A program made the position numbers and the translations under genes. A stretch of 64,000 nucleotides of DNA, taken from assembly GCA_007449985.2 (NCBI GenBank), contig VIIQ02000600.1, positions 496,001 to 560,000 on the forward strand. The letters are read 5' to 3'. Below are positions 1 to 22,234 of the stretch, one piece after another (the first letter of the stretch is position 1; each line of letters opens with the position of its first letter). The notes beneath the pieces were generated by a model. It saw only the letters and a program-made list of their open reading frames with translations, made no database searches and had not been told where the DNA came from. Source of the stretch: Desmodesmus armatus. Its lineage: Eukaryota > Chlorophyta > Chlorophyceae > Sphaeropleales > Scenedesmaceae.

Positions 1-639
1 TGCAGCCTTTCATCAGCTGCTGCCCTGTCTCACAAGGCAGTAGAGGCTATGCACAAAGTGCTGCTGCTGTCGAGGCTGTTAGCAGCAACAGGCGCAAAGC
101 CAGCCCTCCACAGGCATATGGTGCAGAGCAGATTCAGGTGCGTATGCATGCATGCATGCACGTACATGCAGCTGCAGTGATCCCAGGCTCTAGCGGCTAG
201 CAGCACCTCTGCAGTGCAAACAGCCATGGTGACACACAGTTTGTTTATGATCGCTGTCTGGCGCTGCATCAAGGCAGGGTCATCCAGCCCACACCAACCC
301 CTGAAGGCAGCAACAATGTTGCTCCAGGGCCCACATGGGCAGGCAGTGCAAGCGCTCCCATCAGCAACGCCACCGCTAGCAGCAGCTAGCTGTCGCTCCC
401 TACCTATCTTCACCCTCTGCCCACCTAGCCTCCCCATGGCAGCTGTGAGCGTTGGACTCCTTATGCAAGTTGGCACAACCGAAGGGGTGCATGCTGACCT
501 TGCGCATCCTCATACCCCCTTTGCCCCTCCCCTCCCCTGCACCCACATAGGCCCAACGAGCTAGCTATACTCACCACTTTGCCCTTTCCCTTTCCCTGCA
601 TCCACTCACCTCTGCACCCCCCCTTGCACCATGTCACAG
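1..639. other. Upstream stretch, no supported exon
   Basis: This should hold the 5' end and organelle-targeting exons of the gyrase B gene, but I cannot support a particular exon here. The plus strand has open stretches rich in Ala, Pro and Ser near 214-560 that could be part of a transit peptide, but they lack a clear donor/acceptor pair in phase with the first firm exon at 1001. A short alternating CATG/TGCA run lies at about 143-175. A faint earlier relative of the exon copies that start at 640 may be present near 495-545. Confidence 0.3.
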
Positions 640-903
640 GTGATGGAGGGCCTTGACCGTGTGTGCATGTAAGCCCGCAAACCCAGCCCAGCCCTCCTCC
701 CCTGCACTGCATGCCCCCTTCCCTCCTGTTGTACTTGCGCTTAGGGCCTTGACCCTGTGCGCAAGCATCTAGGCATGTATGACCGCACACCACAACCCAA
801 CCCTCCGTACTCCAACACCCCGTGCCCCCTTCGCTCCTGTCTCAAAGGTGCTGGAGGGTCTTGACCCTGTGCGCAAGCGCCCCGGCATGTACATTGGTTC
901 AAA
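640..903 (+). repeat. Three tandem partial copies of the first gyrB exon
   Basis: Copies begin right after an AG at about 640, 744 and 848, spacing 104 bp, and precede the real exon at 1001. Each matches the start of that exon (reading [18 protein letters not shown] in the best copy). The copy nearest the real exon is almost intact and open. The middle one reads to an altered HLGMY form. The farthest is degenerate and quickly reaches a stop. All are cut off inside the exon and have no credible donor, so they look like decaying duplicates that keep only the acceptor side. Confidence 0.75.
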
Positions 904-1000
904 GTCCACCTCCACCCCCCCTTGAAACCCTTTCCTTTCCCCTTGTCCCCCCTGCGCTGCCCCGGCACTCCCCCCATCCCCGCCTTCATCAACGTGACAG

Positions 1001-10683
<9,683 letters not shown>

Positions 10684-11665
10684 TGGCCTGGCAGCAGCAG
10701 CAGCAGCTGTACAGCTGGTGTTGCATGTTGGCGGCATTAGCAGGAGGGTGTGGATGCTGCCACCCCCGCAGCGTCAGCAGCAGCAGCAGGAGAGGGCTGC
10801 TTGCAGCGACTAGGGATGTGCTGTAATCATGTGCATGTTGCTGTTTTGCAAAATATGTTACTGACTGCGTCTGCGCTGTTGCGTCATTTTTTAAGCAGAT
10901 GTTTTGCCGCACACAACACCACAAACAACTGCAGCAGCATGCTGGCATGTGTTAGCTCCGCAAGTGGATGTAACAGCTGCCAGCAGAGGATTGCGTGATC
11001 ACTGCAGTGCTGTGCTTGTTTGCCTCCATTCTTTGAGCTAGGTCAACAGGGTTCATATAGCTGCTTCCAGCTGTTTGCTTCGCTTTAAGTCAATGCTGTG
11101 CTGCCTCCCAAGTCTCAGCAACGCCAGAAACAAGTTGGAGCCTGGATGGATAAGCTAGAAACAACTTCTTCATAGCTTTTGGCTGTAAGCTGTACGCAGC
11201 TGAAATTGCATGCACAGCAAGGCTACTAGCCAGAGCACATCAAGCTGAAGGCTGCCCAGTCGTACACCAGGTTCCGTAACCACCATGCCCTGTATTAGGG
11301 CGCATAATCTTGACACTCTCCCTCACACTTTGCCCTGTATTATTGTAACTAGTACTTATAGTGCGGAGTGCGGACCTTGGTCAATGGGCTGGCGGACCCA
11401 TGCGGACCTAGTCAAAGTCCGCACAGTTTCAAAAACGGTTACTTGCAGGTTACATGCCCGTGAGGGTAACGAGAACGCTGCAGCGCTGCGTATGTTATCC
11501 TTCTATGATGAGGCTTTCCTTTGTGCACTGTATCGTCGCGTATCGTTGTGAACTGGCACCTAGAGTCCCATCATAACCTCCATCACAACAGCACGTTCAA
11601 TCTGTGCAGACGATATCAGCTCGGTTACCCGCTTCTACGTGCTAATTTAGACCCTTAAGATTATC
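10684..11665. other. Intergenic region gyrB to recombinase gene
   Basis: It holds the gyrB 3' UTR and presumably the promoter of the next gene. No convincing exon or transposon end is visible. An imperfect inverted repeat built on GTGCGGACCT lies at about 11357-11426. No clear TATA element immediately precedes the ATG at 11666. Confidence 0.5.
10822..10826 (+). terminator. Probable poly(A) signal of gyrB
   Basis: TGTAA, the usual green-algal polyadenylation signal, lies about 140 nt after the gyrB stop. Assigned by motif and distance only. Confidence 0.4.
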
Positions 11666-14239
11666 ATGGCTCGGGGCAGCAAAGGCAAACAAGCTCCTGC
11701 AAGCAAAGCAGGCACTGCAAAGCCATCAGCAGCACAGGTGCAGGAGCAGGATGCCAAGCATGATGCACACGTTCCTCAAAAGCGCAAGAGGGCCCCAAAA
11801 GCAGCTGCAGCACAGCAGTTTGACGATGACAGCGACCCAGAGCCGCTGGAAGACCTGGAGGATGGCGAGTGGGATCCAACAGCAGCAGACAGTGAGCTTG
11901 CTGACGACATCCTGGGTGGCCTTCTCGACGAGTCAGAGGTCAGCCAGGAGGAGTCACACCAGGAGGAGTCAGACCAGGAGGCAGATGCACACCAGCAACG
12001 CAGGGAGCCAAAAGCCTCAGCAAGGTAATGACCCAGCCAGACAGCAAGCCTGTGCCATGTCTGTTGGTTCCATGTCTGTTAGTGGTGTTGGCAAAGTGGA
12101 ACAGGTAGTGATGGTGTTGCTGCTTTACAAGTGTTGAGGCAGTGTTGCTGATGCTATTTCACAACTTTCGTTTGTGTTTGTTCCTCCAGCCAGCACGCAC
12201 ACCCAAAAACACACCTGATGCTTGGCACTGCTGCAGATACACACCAGCAGAGGTGAAGCAGCTGGTGGAGAAGCGACGGCTGGCCGGGAACAACAACACT
12301 GCAGGCCAGTATGAGGGCCTCCGCGTGCATCTTGTGGTGAGTGCACGCGAACTCAGACAACCACAGCATGGCAGCGGCTGAGTAGAACAGCACACCCACT
12401 CCCCACACTTGCGACCGTTGGCTGGTGAATGTCACAAGCATGTGCATGTCTTGCACAATGTATCTTGCCATTAGCTGCACGCCTTAGTGACTTTGCGCTT
12501 GGTGCCTCTGTATGTGTTCCAGGTGTTCTGCGAGTTCCAGATGACTGCTGGACAGCCCCCCGTGCGACGCAAGAACCCCTTTGACGAAACCCTGTCCGGC
12601 TCAGATGGGCCTGACCTGGCCGCCAGGTTCTTGACCTGGTACATACTGGAGGGTCACCCAGGCCTGAAGGTGAGGAAGTCAAGTGGTGTGTGTTGCGGCT
12701 TACACTCTTTACCTGCACTGCCGGTGTGACAGCGGCATGGGGTACACTCAACAGGCCAAGGTAGCGCCTAGACACTTGTCAGCTGCAACTGACACACTTA
12801 TGTTTGTTGTTGTGTTGTGATGTGGCAGGGCAAGGAGGCAGCAGACTTCAAAGGTACTGCCATGTTCAAGAGGGTCCACAGCATGCTGCAGGCGGTGTTC
12901 AGGGGCCGTGGCCTGCAACTGCGTGCAAAGGGCGGCAGCAGTGGCAGCATCATGCCCAAGCGCGGCCTGCTGGCATATGAAGTGTATGCTGAGGTGTACA
13001 AGCAGTGCTAGGCGCGCAGCAAGCTTCAGGCAGGGCAGATTGATCCGCAACACCTCGACCTGCAGGACAACACCCTGGCATCCACCTTCAGCACGTGAGT
13101 GATGCGCTTACGCTTACATCACCTGCATACATGCCTACATGCATGCATACATACAAACCTGTAGCTATGAAGCTCCAAGCGCTCATGCCAGCCACTTCCC
13201 ACATCCCAACCAAGATATGCTCAAGGGCAGGAGAGGTGCATGCTGGAGCTGTGCAGTCAACAGCAATGTGATGTTGTCACCGCAAAGCATGCACCAAAGC
13301 AGCTGTGCAGATGCTGTGGCAGATCTACCCATGCCTCCCACTGACCTATGCTGTTTCCCTGTGCACGCCCTTGCTGCCGTGCTGTGACTCGCAGGGACGA
13401 CCTTGTGAAGATTGCTGACCACTCGCTGGCCTCTCCCAAGGCCATAGACGCCAGGGACCTGAGCATGCTGCTAGCCATGTCTTTCACAGCAGGCAGGGGA
13501 GATGACGTGCGAGAGCGGCGGCTGTGTGAGCTCACACCACCCTTGCTGCGCACCTGCATAGGTGAGATACTGCATGCCAACTTCAGAACGCTTTTTTCAA
13601 TACAAAGGATTTGCTTTGCTTACTAAGCTAGTAGCTGCAGCCACGCTGTTGGTTGCAAGCCTGTGGCACAGGTTCTGACACATGTTGCTGCTGTTATTGC
13701 TTGCATGTCTTCAGGGCCTGCACACTGCTGGGTGATCGGCATCCTGCAGACCTTTGGCAAGAACCAAGGTGGCAAGCTGGCCACCAAGGGCTGCCTGAGG
13801 CACAAGGAGCCGCTGCTAGATGTACAGTCTGCCCTCGGCCGCTACTTTGTGACCCGCTTCACACTGGGCGGTGAGGTGTCCCCTGACCCCTGCAGCCGGG
13901 ATTTCCTGACTGTGAAGATCTGGCCCGGCAGGAAGGATTTCAGCAGCAGCCTGTCGTACGGCGGGCACAGGGCACGGTTCGCAAAGATCTACATGGCCCT
14001 GGACATACGCATCAAGAAGGTGACACATGCCCCCCGGTACCACACTGTGCGCAAAGCAGACGAGGCAGGCGTGCCTGAGGAGGTGGGTACTGGAGGGATC
14101 AAGTGGGCGAGGGACAAGACATGGGCATAACATGCATTCTTGTTACACCTGTAGCTATGATGCATACTGCATGCTCGTTCAGCTAGGATACTTTACACGC
14201 CCTGGTGATGCAGCTGCACACACAAAAGTGCCACTCTGC

Positions 14240-14270
<31 letters not shown>

Positions 14271-16995
14271 TGCGTGTGTATGTGTTTCTAGGACACCTGC
14301 CGCTTTGGCGGTTGGCGCCTGCACTCGTTGACAAGGGTGTACCTCCTGACAGCCCTCAAGCCTTCGACCCTGCTGGTCATGGGCAACTGGCCGCACGCCC
14401 ACCCCTACGACCAGTACTGGAGGCCTGCGCTCATGGTCCTTACACCACAGCCCATCATCGACCTGCTGCTGCCCTGTGCAGCTGCCTTCAGGGCCAGCAT
14501 TGCAGCTGCAGATGCCGCTGGGCGGCCAGTGCCGGTGTCAGCAAGGGGCATGGCAGACCTGTTGCCATACCTGGCAGGCGTGGTGTGGCAGGACTTCCTG
14601 GAGGTGGTGACAGACCCTGACAGGCCCACCAAGTACACCAACAACCCTGTCTACAACCTGCTGCTGAAGGGACCACAGGCAGCACTAGTCAGGTAAGATT
14701 GACAGCACACAAGCAGATGCAGGAGGGGGGGGGGTAAGGGCCATAGGCTTTGTACATGCCCCTACGTGCAACCCATGGTGTTCACACATGCTGTGCTTGC
14801 ATTTTTGGAGTGCGCTGCTTTGCCACTGTTCCTGCCACTGCTGTTGTGTTGTGAATCAATTCAGGGACCAGATGCGCCGCTTCAAGCTGGCCAAGGACAG
14901 TGGTGCCATTTGGGTGGACAAGCCTGTGACTGAGAAGGAGATGCTTGGCATGGCCCTTCAGGGTGTCACAGACATGCAGCAGCAGTTGCAGCAGGGCCTG
15001 CTGGAGCTGCGTCAAGAGGAACAGAAGCAGCTGCAGGCCAGCAGCACTACGGCGACTGCGGCTGCAGCCGCCGAGTTGTCACCACCAGCAGCAGCAGCAG
15101 CAGCAGCAGGCGAGCCGCCACCAGCAGCTGCAGGCAGCAGCCATGGCCAGGTCGGATTGCAGCAGCAGAGGCAGCAGCAGCCCGTCTCTGAAGAAGAGGA
15201 ACTGGCTGCTATCCTGCAGCAGCTGAAGTGCGGCCCAGATGGCCTCAGTGCTGCACAGTTGGCAGAACTGCAGCAGCAGCGGGAGGAGCTTGTTGCTGCT
15301 GAGGAAGAGGCAGCAGCAGAGGCAGATGGGGCAAGTGAGGAGGCGCCGGCAGCAGAAAGCGAGGTGAGCGGGAGTGCACTTCACACGGGTTTCTTCTGCA
15401 GAGACAGCAGGCGCTCGCCTACCAGCTATTCAAACTTAGTTGTGCTGCCTGAAAAGGTTGGCAAGCTGGTATGGCAGCGGTGAAGGGCTGGCGAAAGTGT
15501 TTGTATGACGAAAAGATCACCGCTTTTCAATCACACCTGGGCCGGCAAAGTGCTGACAATGGTCATCACCTCTGCATGTGTGCCATTTGTGCATGTGCAG
15601 GAGCCAGAAGACATGCCCGAGAGGCAAGCCCGTGTGTTGCGGCAGCGGCAGCCACCGCGGCAGCAGCAGCAGCAGCAGCGCCGCCCACGCCAACAACAGC
15701 AGCAGCAGCAGGGGCCAGCACAGCACAGCAGGCAAGAGGCAGCTGACATCATGCAGATGTATGAGGTTGAAGAGCCAGACCACCAGCAGCAGATGATCAG
15801 CAGCCCCATGTTCTACTCACCGGCAGGGGGGATGAGGCCTCGCTCACAGTTTGCTGCTCGCGCAGCCGTCTCCCCTGGTGATCCCACCCACAGCTGGTGG
15901 CTGGGTGAGGAGGAGGAGCAGCAACAGCAGCAGCACATTGCTGGCATGTGTGCCGCACAGCCTTGGCGTGCAGGTCTGGTCCCACAGCAGCTGAAGCAGC
16001 AGCAGCCGCGGCTGCAGCCTGGCCATTCCATGGGCAACCAGCAGCTCTGGCAGCAGCCTGGTCCCACAGCAGCTACAGCAGCAGCAGCAGCGGCTGCAGG
16101 CTGGCCACTCCATGCACAGCAGCAGCTCTTTCAGCAGCTGCCGCAGCAGCAGCAGCACGTCTTCCAGCAGCCGCCACAGCAGCTGCCGCAGCAGCAACAG
16201 CAGGGACAGCAGCAGCAGGCAACTGCTGCTTTGCTGCAGCAGCTGCGGTCGCATGTTGGCCCAGAAGGGCTCGCACTGCTGAATAGCCTTGAGCAGCAGG
16301 TGGCCAGCAATGCAGGGGCTGGTTTGCAGCAGGAGCGGCAGCAGCAGCAGCAGCAGTCTGTCTTGCAAGCTGCTGCTGCTCTTCAGCAGCCCGCCCTGCA
16401 GCTGAGTGGCAACCCCTTTGGGTTCCTGGAGCCCACGATCAGCAGGTTGCCTGCGACAGCAGCAGCGCTTGGCTACAGGTCAGACATGGGGCGCTCAGCA
16501 CAGGTCATGGTGGCATTGGGGGATTACATCGTAGGAAAGCTCTCAGAGCAGCAGGGAGGGCAGGGTTTGGGAGGCATGTTGGGGCCAGCGCCACCTGGGG
16601 CAGGCATGCAGCAGATACCTCCTGCTGCAGGTGCTGCTGCCGCTGCTGTTGGGGACGCAGCTGGGGGCGAGAGCAGCGTGGCTGAGCCTGGCCCTGTGCC
16701 TGCAATGAGCGCCTTCTCTACCTTCCGGCAGTACACCAGCTGGTACACTGATGAGCAGGCCCCCGGCTACAGCCAGACACGGATAGAGCTTGAGAAGGTA
16801 GGCTCCAGCTGGCGCAAGGGGTGTGACAAGCGCCGCTGGAGCGACCACAGGATGCTCTGGGGAGTTGTGAAGGGCAGGTTGCAACCCGAAGCACAGTCAG
16901 GGCGATTGGAGCTTCTCAAGCTTAGGTGCAGCTGTAAAGGTCTCTTGCGCAGCGGCTTGGAGCAGCTGAGCTGTTCGCAAAGCCATCAACAGTAG
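11666..16995 (+). CDS. Crypton-like tyrosine recombinase, Ndc10_II plus GCR1_C-like, with in-frame TAG
   Basis: Exons: 11666-12024, 12237-12336, 12523-12669, 12829-13094, 13395-13561, 13715-14082, 14292-14692, 14865-15363, 15601-16995. They sum to 3702 nt (1234 codons) in one frame, apart from TAG at 13009-13011 (codon 263). Order: a basic then acidic N-terminus (QKRKRAPK, FDDDSDPEPLEDLED); an Ndc10 domain-II-like core; a long Gln/Ala-rich stretch (about 700-1050); a tail YTSWYTDEQAPGYSQTRIEL...SSWRKG (about 1146-1190) resembling GCR1_C. The core keeps all expected tyrosine-recombinase positions: Arg in FTAGRGDDVRERRL (about 323), H-x-x-R in KVTHAPRYH (about 451), then FGGW and Tyr in LTRVYLL (about 485), followed by the GNWP...YDQYWRP segment typical of Ndc10_II. 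In fungi this pairing occurs in Crypton transposases and in the centromere protein Ndc10 (family knowledge). It may be a mobile element or a domesticated DNA-binding gene; intron-rich structure and host-like codon use favour residence or domestication. No terminal repeats are evident. Confidence 0.75.
13009..13011 (+). other. In-frame TAG inside recombinase exon 4
   Basis: The exon reads YAEVYKQC, TAG, ARSKLQAGQ, and the frame continues correctly into the next exon. Frame is conserved over all nine exons, so this is a single substitution-type lesion, not decay. Options are sequence error, a recent null allele or read-through. Code reassignment is unlikely because Rab6 and VMA22 here end at TAG in the expected places. 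Confidence 0.8.
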
Positions 16996-19658
16996 CGGGT
17001 GCAACAGGAAGCACCGCTCACAACCCCTTATCATGTGTTATGTCCGCAGCAAAGCAGCATGACATGCAACATGCCAGCTAGCTAGTGTGCTTGGCAGCCT
17101 CAGTAGAAGAAGTAGATTGTATGCATGACTATTGCGCACTCAAACATGCAGAGTCCTTGCAGTTGGCGCTAGTATGTCAGGGCGCTAGTATCACGCGTCA
17201 GTTCAACTCTTTCAGCACATCACAGGTTGAGGTTCAAGTCTGCTTGTCCAGCGTGACATCAACCAGCAGTGGCCCCAACAAACAGTCCGATCCCAACAAA
17301 CAAAGTTGATGGCGGTTTCGTCTTGCGCTGACAAGACTCGTCAGATGGCTTTTGCCCAGGTAGCTGATCAGCCCCTGCTATGCAATACTGTGCATAGTGC
17401 TGGCGCAGCAGCACAGCGTGGCACAGCAGAGCACAGCAGGAGCTGCCGGCAACCTGGGCATAGCTGCCATGACCGCCCCTGCAGAGGTACAAGGCAGGGC
17501 AGCGGTCAGGGAGGGGTAGAGGGTGGCCCTGGGACGCCTGCACACACACAAAACATGAGCATGGTCAGCATGAGCCGCGATGGTGCCACCTTATCAGTCA
17601 GTGCTGCTGCTCGCAGTGCATGGAAGCATCCACCTGAAGCTTGCTCACTCACTTTAGGTAAAGGTCTAGGCCGGCGCCCTTGATGCTGACTGCTGCTGCC
17701 GCCTTGGGTGGTTGGGACTGGGTTTGGGCCGCCACAATGCTGCTGCTTCTGCCATGCTGTGCCTGTCTCTGTTGCCTCCACTGTTGCAGGCGCTGCTTGC
17801 TTCACTGCCCTTCAGCTGCTGTGGCCCTTCTGCACCATGCTGAAGCCCCGCCCCTCCCACCCACCCCCATGCAGGTGCTCTATGCCCTCTGTAGACCTTT
17901 GCAGCGACATGCACTTCCGCCCACGATAGCCGGCAGACACGCCGACTACGCACCCGGGGTCACAAGGACAGGCGGGGTGGGCTTTACGGTGACACAGTCG
18001 GTTCGCACCACCATTCAGGATCCCAGGATCCAAAGGCAAGGCCTCAGATGGGCTAGCCTTCAAAGCTGCATTGTCTCCATGTCCTTTTCACAGAGCAGGC
18101 CGGGCCAGCAGTGGACACCTCACCCGACTCGTGCCGGTGTCCCCTGCCTACCGCCAACCTGCTGCTGCTGAGCCTACAGAGGGCTTTAAATTGACCGAAA
18201 CATGCACTATGCGGCCGGTTTGTGGAGTACCACCCTCCTCCCTGACCCATACCCTCCTGGTGCTGCTGCTGCTCCTGCTGCTTCTGTGGCTGACCTGAGG
18301 GCTGCTGTGGTGGCGTGCTGGTGGCTGGAAGGGCTTACATCGACTGAAGGCAGGTTGTGCTGAGGGGTGTTGCTGTGCTGGCGAAGAACTGGTCCTGCAG
18401 GAGGGAAGCCACTGTTGCCCGCGCAGGTTGAATCTGGGCAGCCAAGGCCATGTGTCTGCCACTCTTGTAAGACAGTCTTGTAAGACAGAGCACGTTGACA
18501 TACCTTGAATCTGAGTTATAACTGCTGCCGCGTCGCTATTGCTGGGGATGGCGATGTATGTGTTCCAATCGCGTGGGGTCCCATCATGGGACTCCCATGT
18601 GGTGGCCTGCTGGCTGGTGATAAACGCCACTTTGAAACTTGTTGATCACATGTTGATGTCAAGCCCCTAACTAACCCCAGGGCTCTTAGGGGTAGTACTG
18701 TGTCAGCTGCTCAACAACCCTGGAACCCTGGCCGTTACAGGCCTCAAACAAAAAAACAAGGCAGCAGCGTTGTCCAGTGCAACCCAGCTGTACTAATCAG
18801 CACCTGGAAGATTGAAGTGTGTGGCAGGTCAGCATCACAGCCTGTGGCTTTGGTGTGTGTGCTTCACTCTGATATGGACACTGCATTGGCTTTTCAACCC
18901 TAAAAGCAGTTGCACCAGGCGCCAACCAGGCAGCCACACCCATTGAGCAGTCAAGCTATGGCGCCCAGCACTTGATAGGATGACGAATGCGGCATGCAGC
19001 GTGACAGCCTATGGCTTCACAACACGGATGTGTCAACATTCCCAATTCTCCTCGGCAGACTCGGGTCAGGCCTTGAGCAGAACAGCCTGTTTCCACAGCA
19101 GCCACACCAAACTTAACCTGTCGATTTTCACGCTGTGGCCAGCAGTCAACACACACTGTTATCTACAACACAACACGCAGAACAGATGCTGGCAGAACAA
19201 TTGGCACGCACGACATTCAATAAGCACAAACGCGTGTGTGTCAGTACGCCTGCTCACGTGCAGCCCAGGACTGAATTTGCTGTGCAAACAACATTCTGTC
19301 GAGCACACAACTGCAGTGGTGCTCTCTGCAGCTGCCTGACAGCATCTGCGCTGCCTAGGAACAAGCAGGGGCCGATGCAAGCATGCAGCATACCACACAG
19401 CCACCTGCCTACCATTGCGGCACGGCTCAAAGCCCTACCACCAGCAGCAGCGTATGCGCTTGCCCGGCACAAGTATTACTTCAAGACAAAAGATAAAGCC
19501 CACAAGCTGACAAATTGCAGCCAGGCTGTACAACAAGCAGGGTGAAGTACAAGCGGGGAAGCATCCCTCAACAGCAAGTCAAACAGCATCTGCTGCTTGC
19601 GGCACCTGGTGCCATGGAGATCCCAACCATAACACAACGCTGCTGCACGATGCCACTG
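16996..19658. other. Gene-poor stretch between recombinase and Rab6
   Basis: About 2.7 kb lie between the recombinase stop and the Rab6 stop. Open frames on both strands (for example plus 17680-18171 and minus 17666-18063) are Ala/Cys/Ser/Pro-rich and have no recognisable domain. One stretch looks like a spliced exon and is listed separately. No tRNA or inverted terminal repeats were seen. Confidence 0.45.
18504..18629 (-). CDS. Candidate orphan exon, unknown protein
   Basis: The minus strand has an AG acceptor just above 18629, an open segment with G/C-rich third positions (FITSQQATTWESHDGTPRD, then WNTYIAIPSNSDAAAVITQI) and a good GTATGT donor below 18504. A possible next exon lies near 18350-18440 after a CCCAG acceptor and continues in phase with Pro/Ser/His-rich sequence. 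I do not recognise the family and cannot find a start or end. It could be a gene fragment. Confidence 0.3.
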
Positions 19659-21748
<2,090 letters not shown>

Positions 21749-22234
21749 GCTGCCTCACAAGCACAGCCCTCCCTGCTCTCCAACAGTGCTTGAACAGCTG
21801 CCTGGTGAGGTGTTGCTATGCCCAGGCCCTTGTGAGCCACTGCAAGCTGCTGTGATAGGAACTCAAACGACCACGTGTGTTATCGAGGCTCAGCTGAGAA
21901 CGATCAGGGCTTCCACAACCAAACAGATGCAAACAACCGACTTGGAAGGGGTGAGAGCTTGAAGCGTTTGTGAATGATCCAAAGGGCCCGCTGAATTCAT
22001 CAACGTATTTCCGCACTCAGGGCACAACGGGTGTCAACGGAACGAACAGGTCTTTGGGAGTTTCAGTTCAGTTCCCTTCAACCTGTAAGGTGCACATGCC
22101 AATTGAATAGTTGTGATGCATGGGTCTGTGGCAGACATTGCTGATCACACTCCACCACACTGTCAAGTGAATCAAACCAGGTGCTGCAGATCAGTCACGC
22201 GGCCACACTCCATCTGACTTGAGAGACAGTCAAC
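21749..22234. promoter_or_regulatory. Divergent promoter region of Rab6 and ASCC3
   Basis: These 486 bp separate two start codons pointing away from each other, so both promoters and 5' UTRs must lie here or start here. I see no definite TATA box or repeated motif. It is called on gene orientation alone. Confidence 0.5.

Noticed and set aside
13009..13011. Reassigned TAG codon
   Set aside because: Rab6 (after Cys-Ser-Cys) and VMA22 end at TAG in the expected places, so TAG acts as a stop here.
12993..13011. Tiny 18-bp intron removing the recombinase TAG
   Set aside because: GT...TAG ends exist, but 18 bp is far below workable spliceosomal intron length.
15657..16390. Minus-strand Leu/Cys/Ala-rich open frames
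   Set aside because: Shadows of CAG-repeat coding on the plus strand.
17680..18171. Plus-strand open frame as a gene
   Set aside because: Low-complexity composition, no conserved motif, no codon-bias contrast with the other frames.
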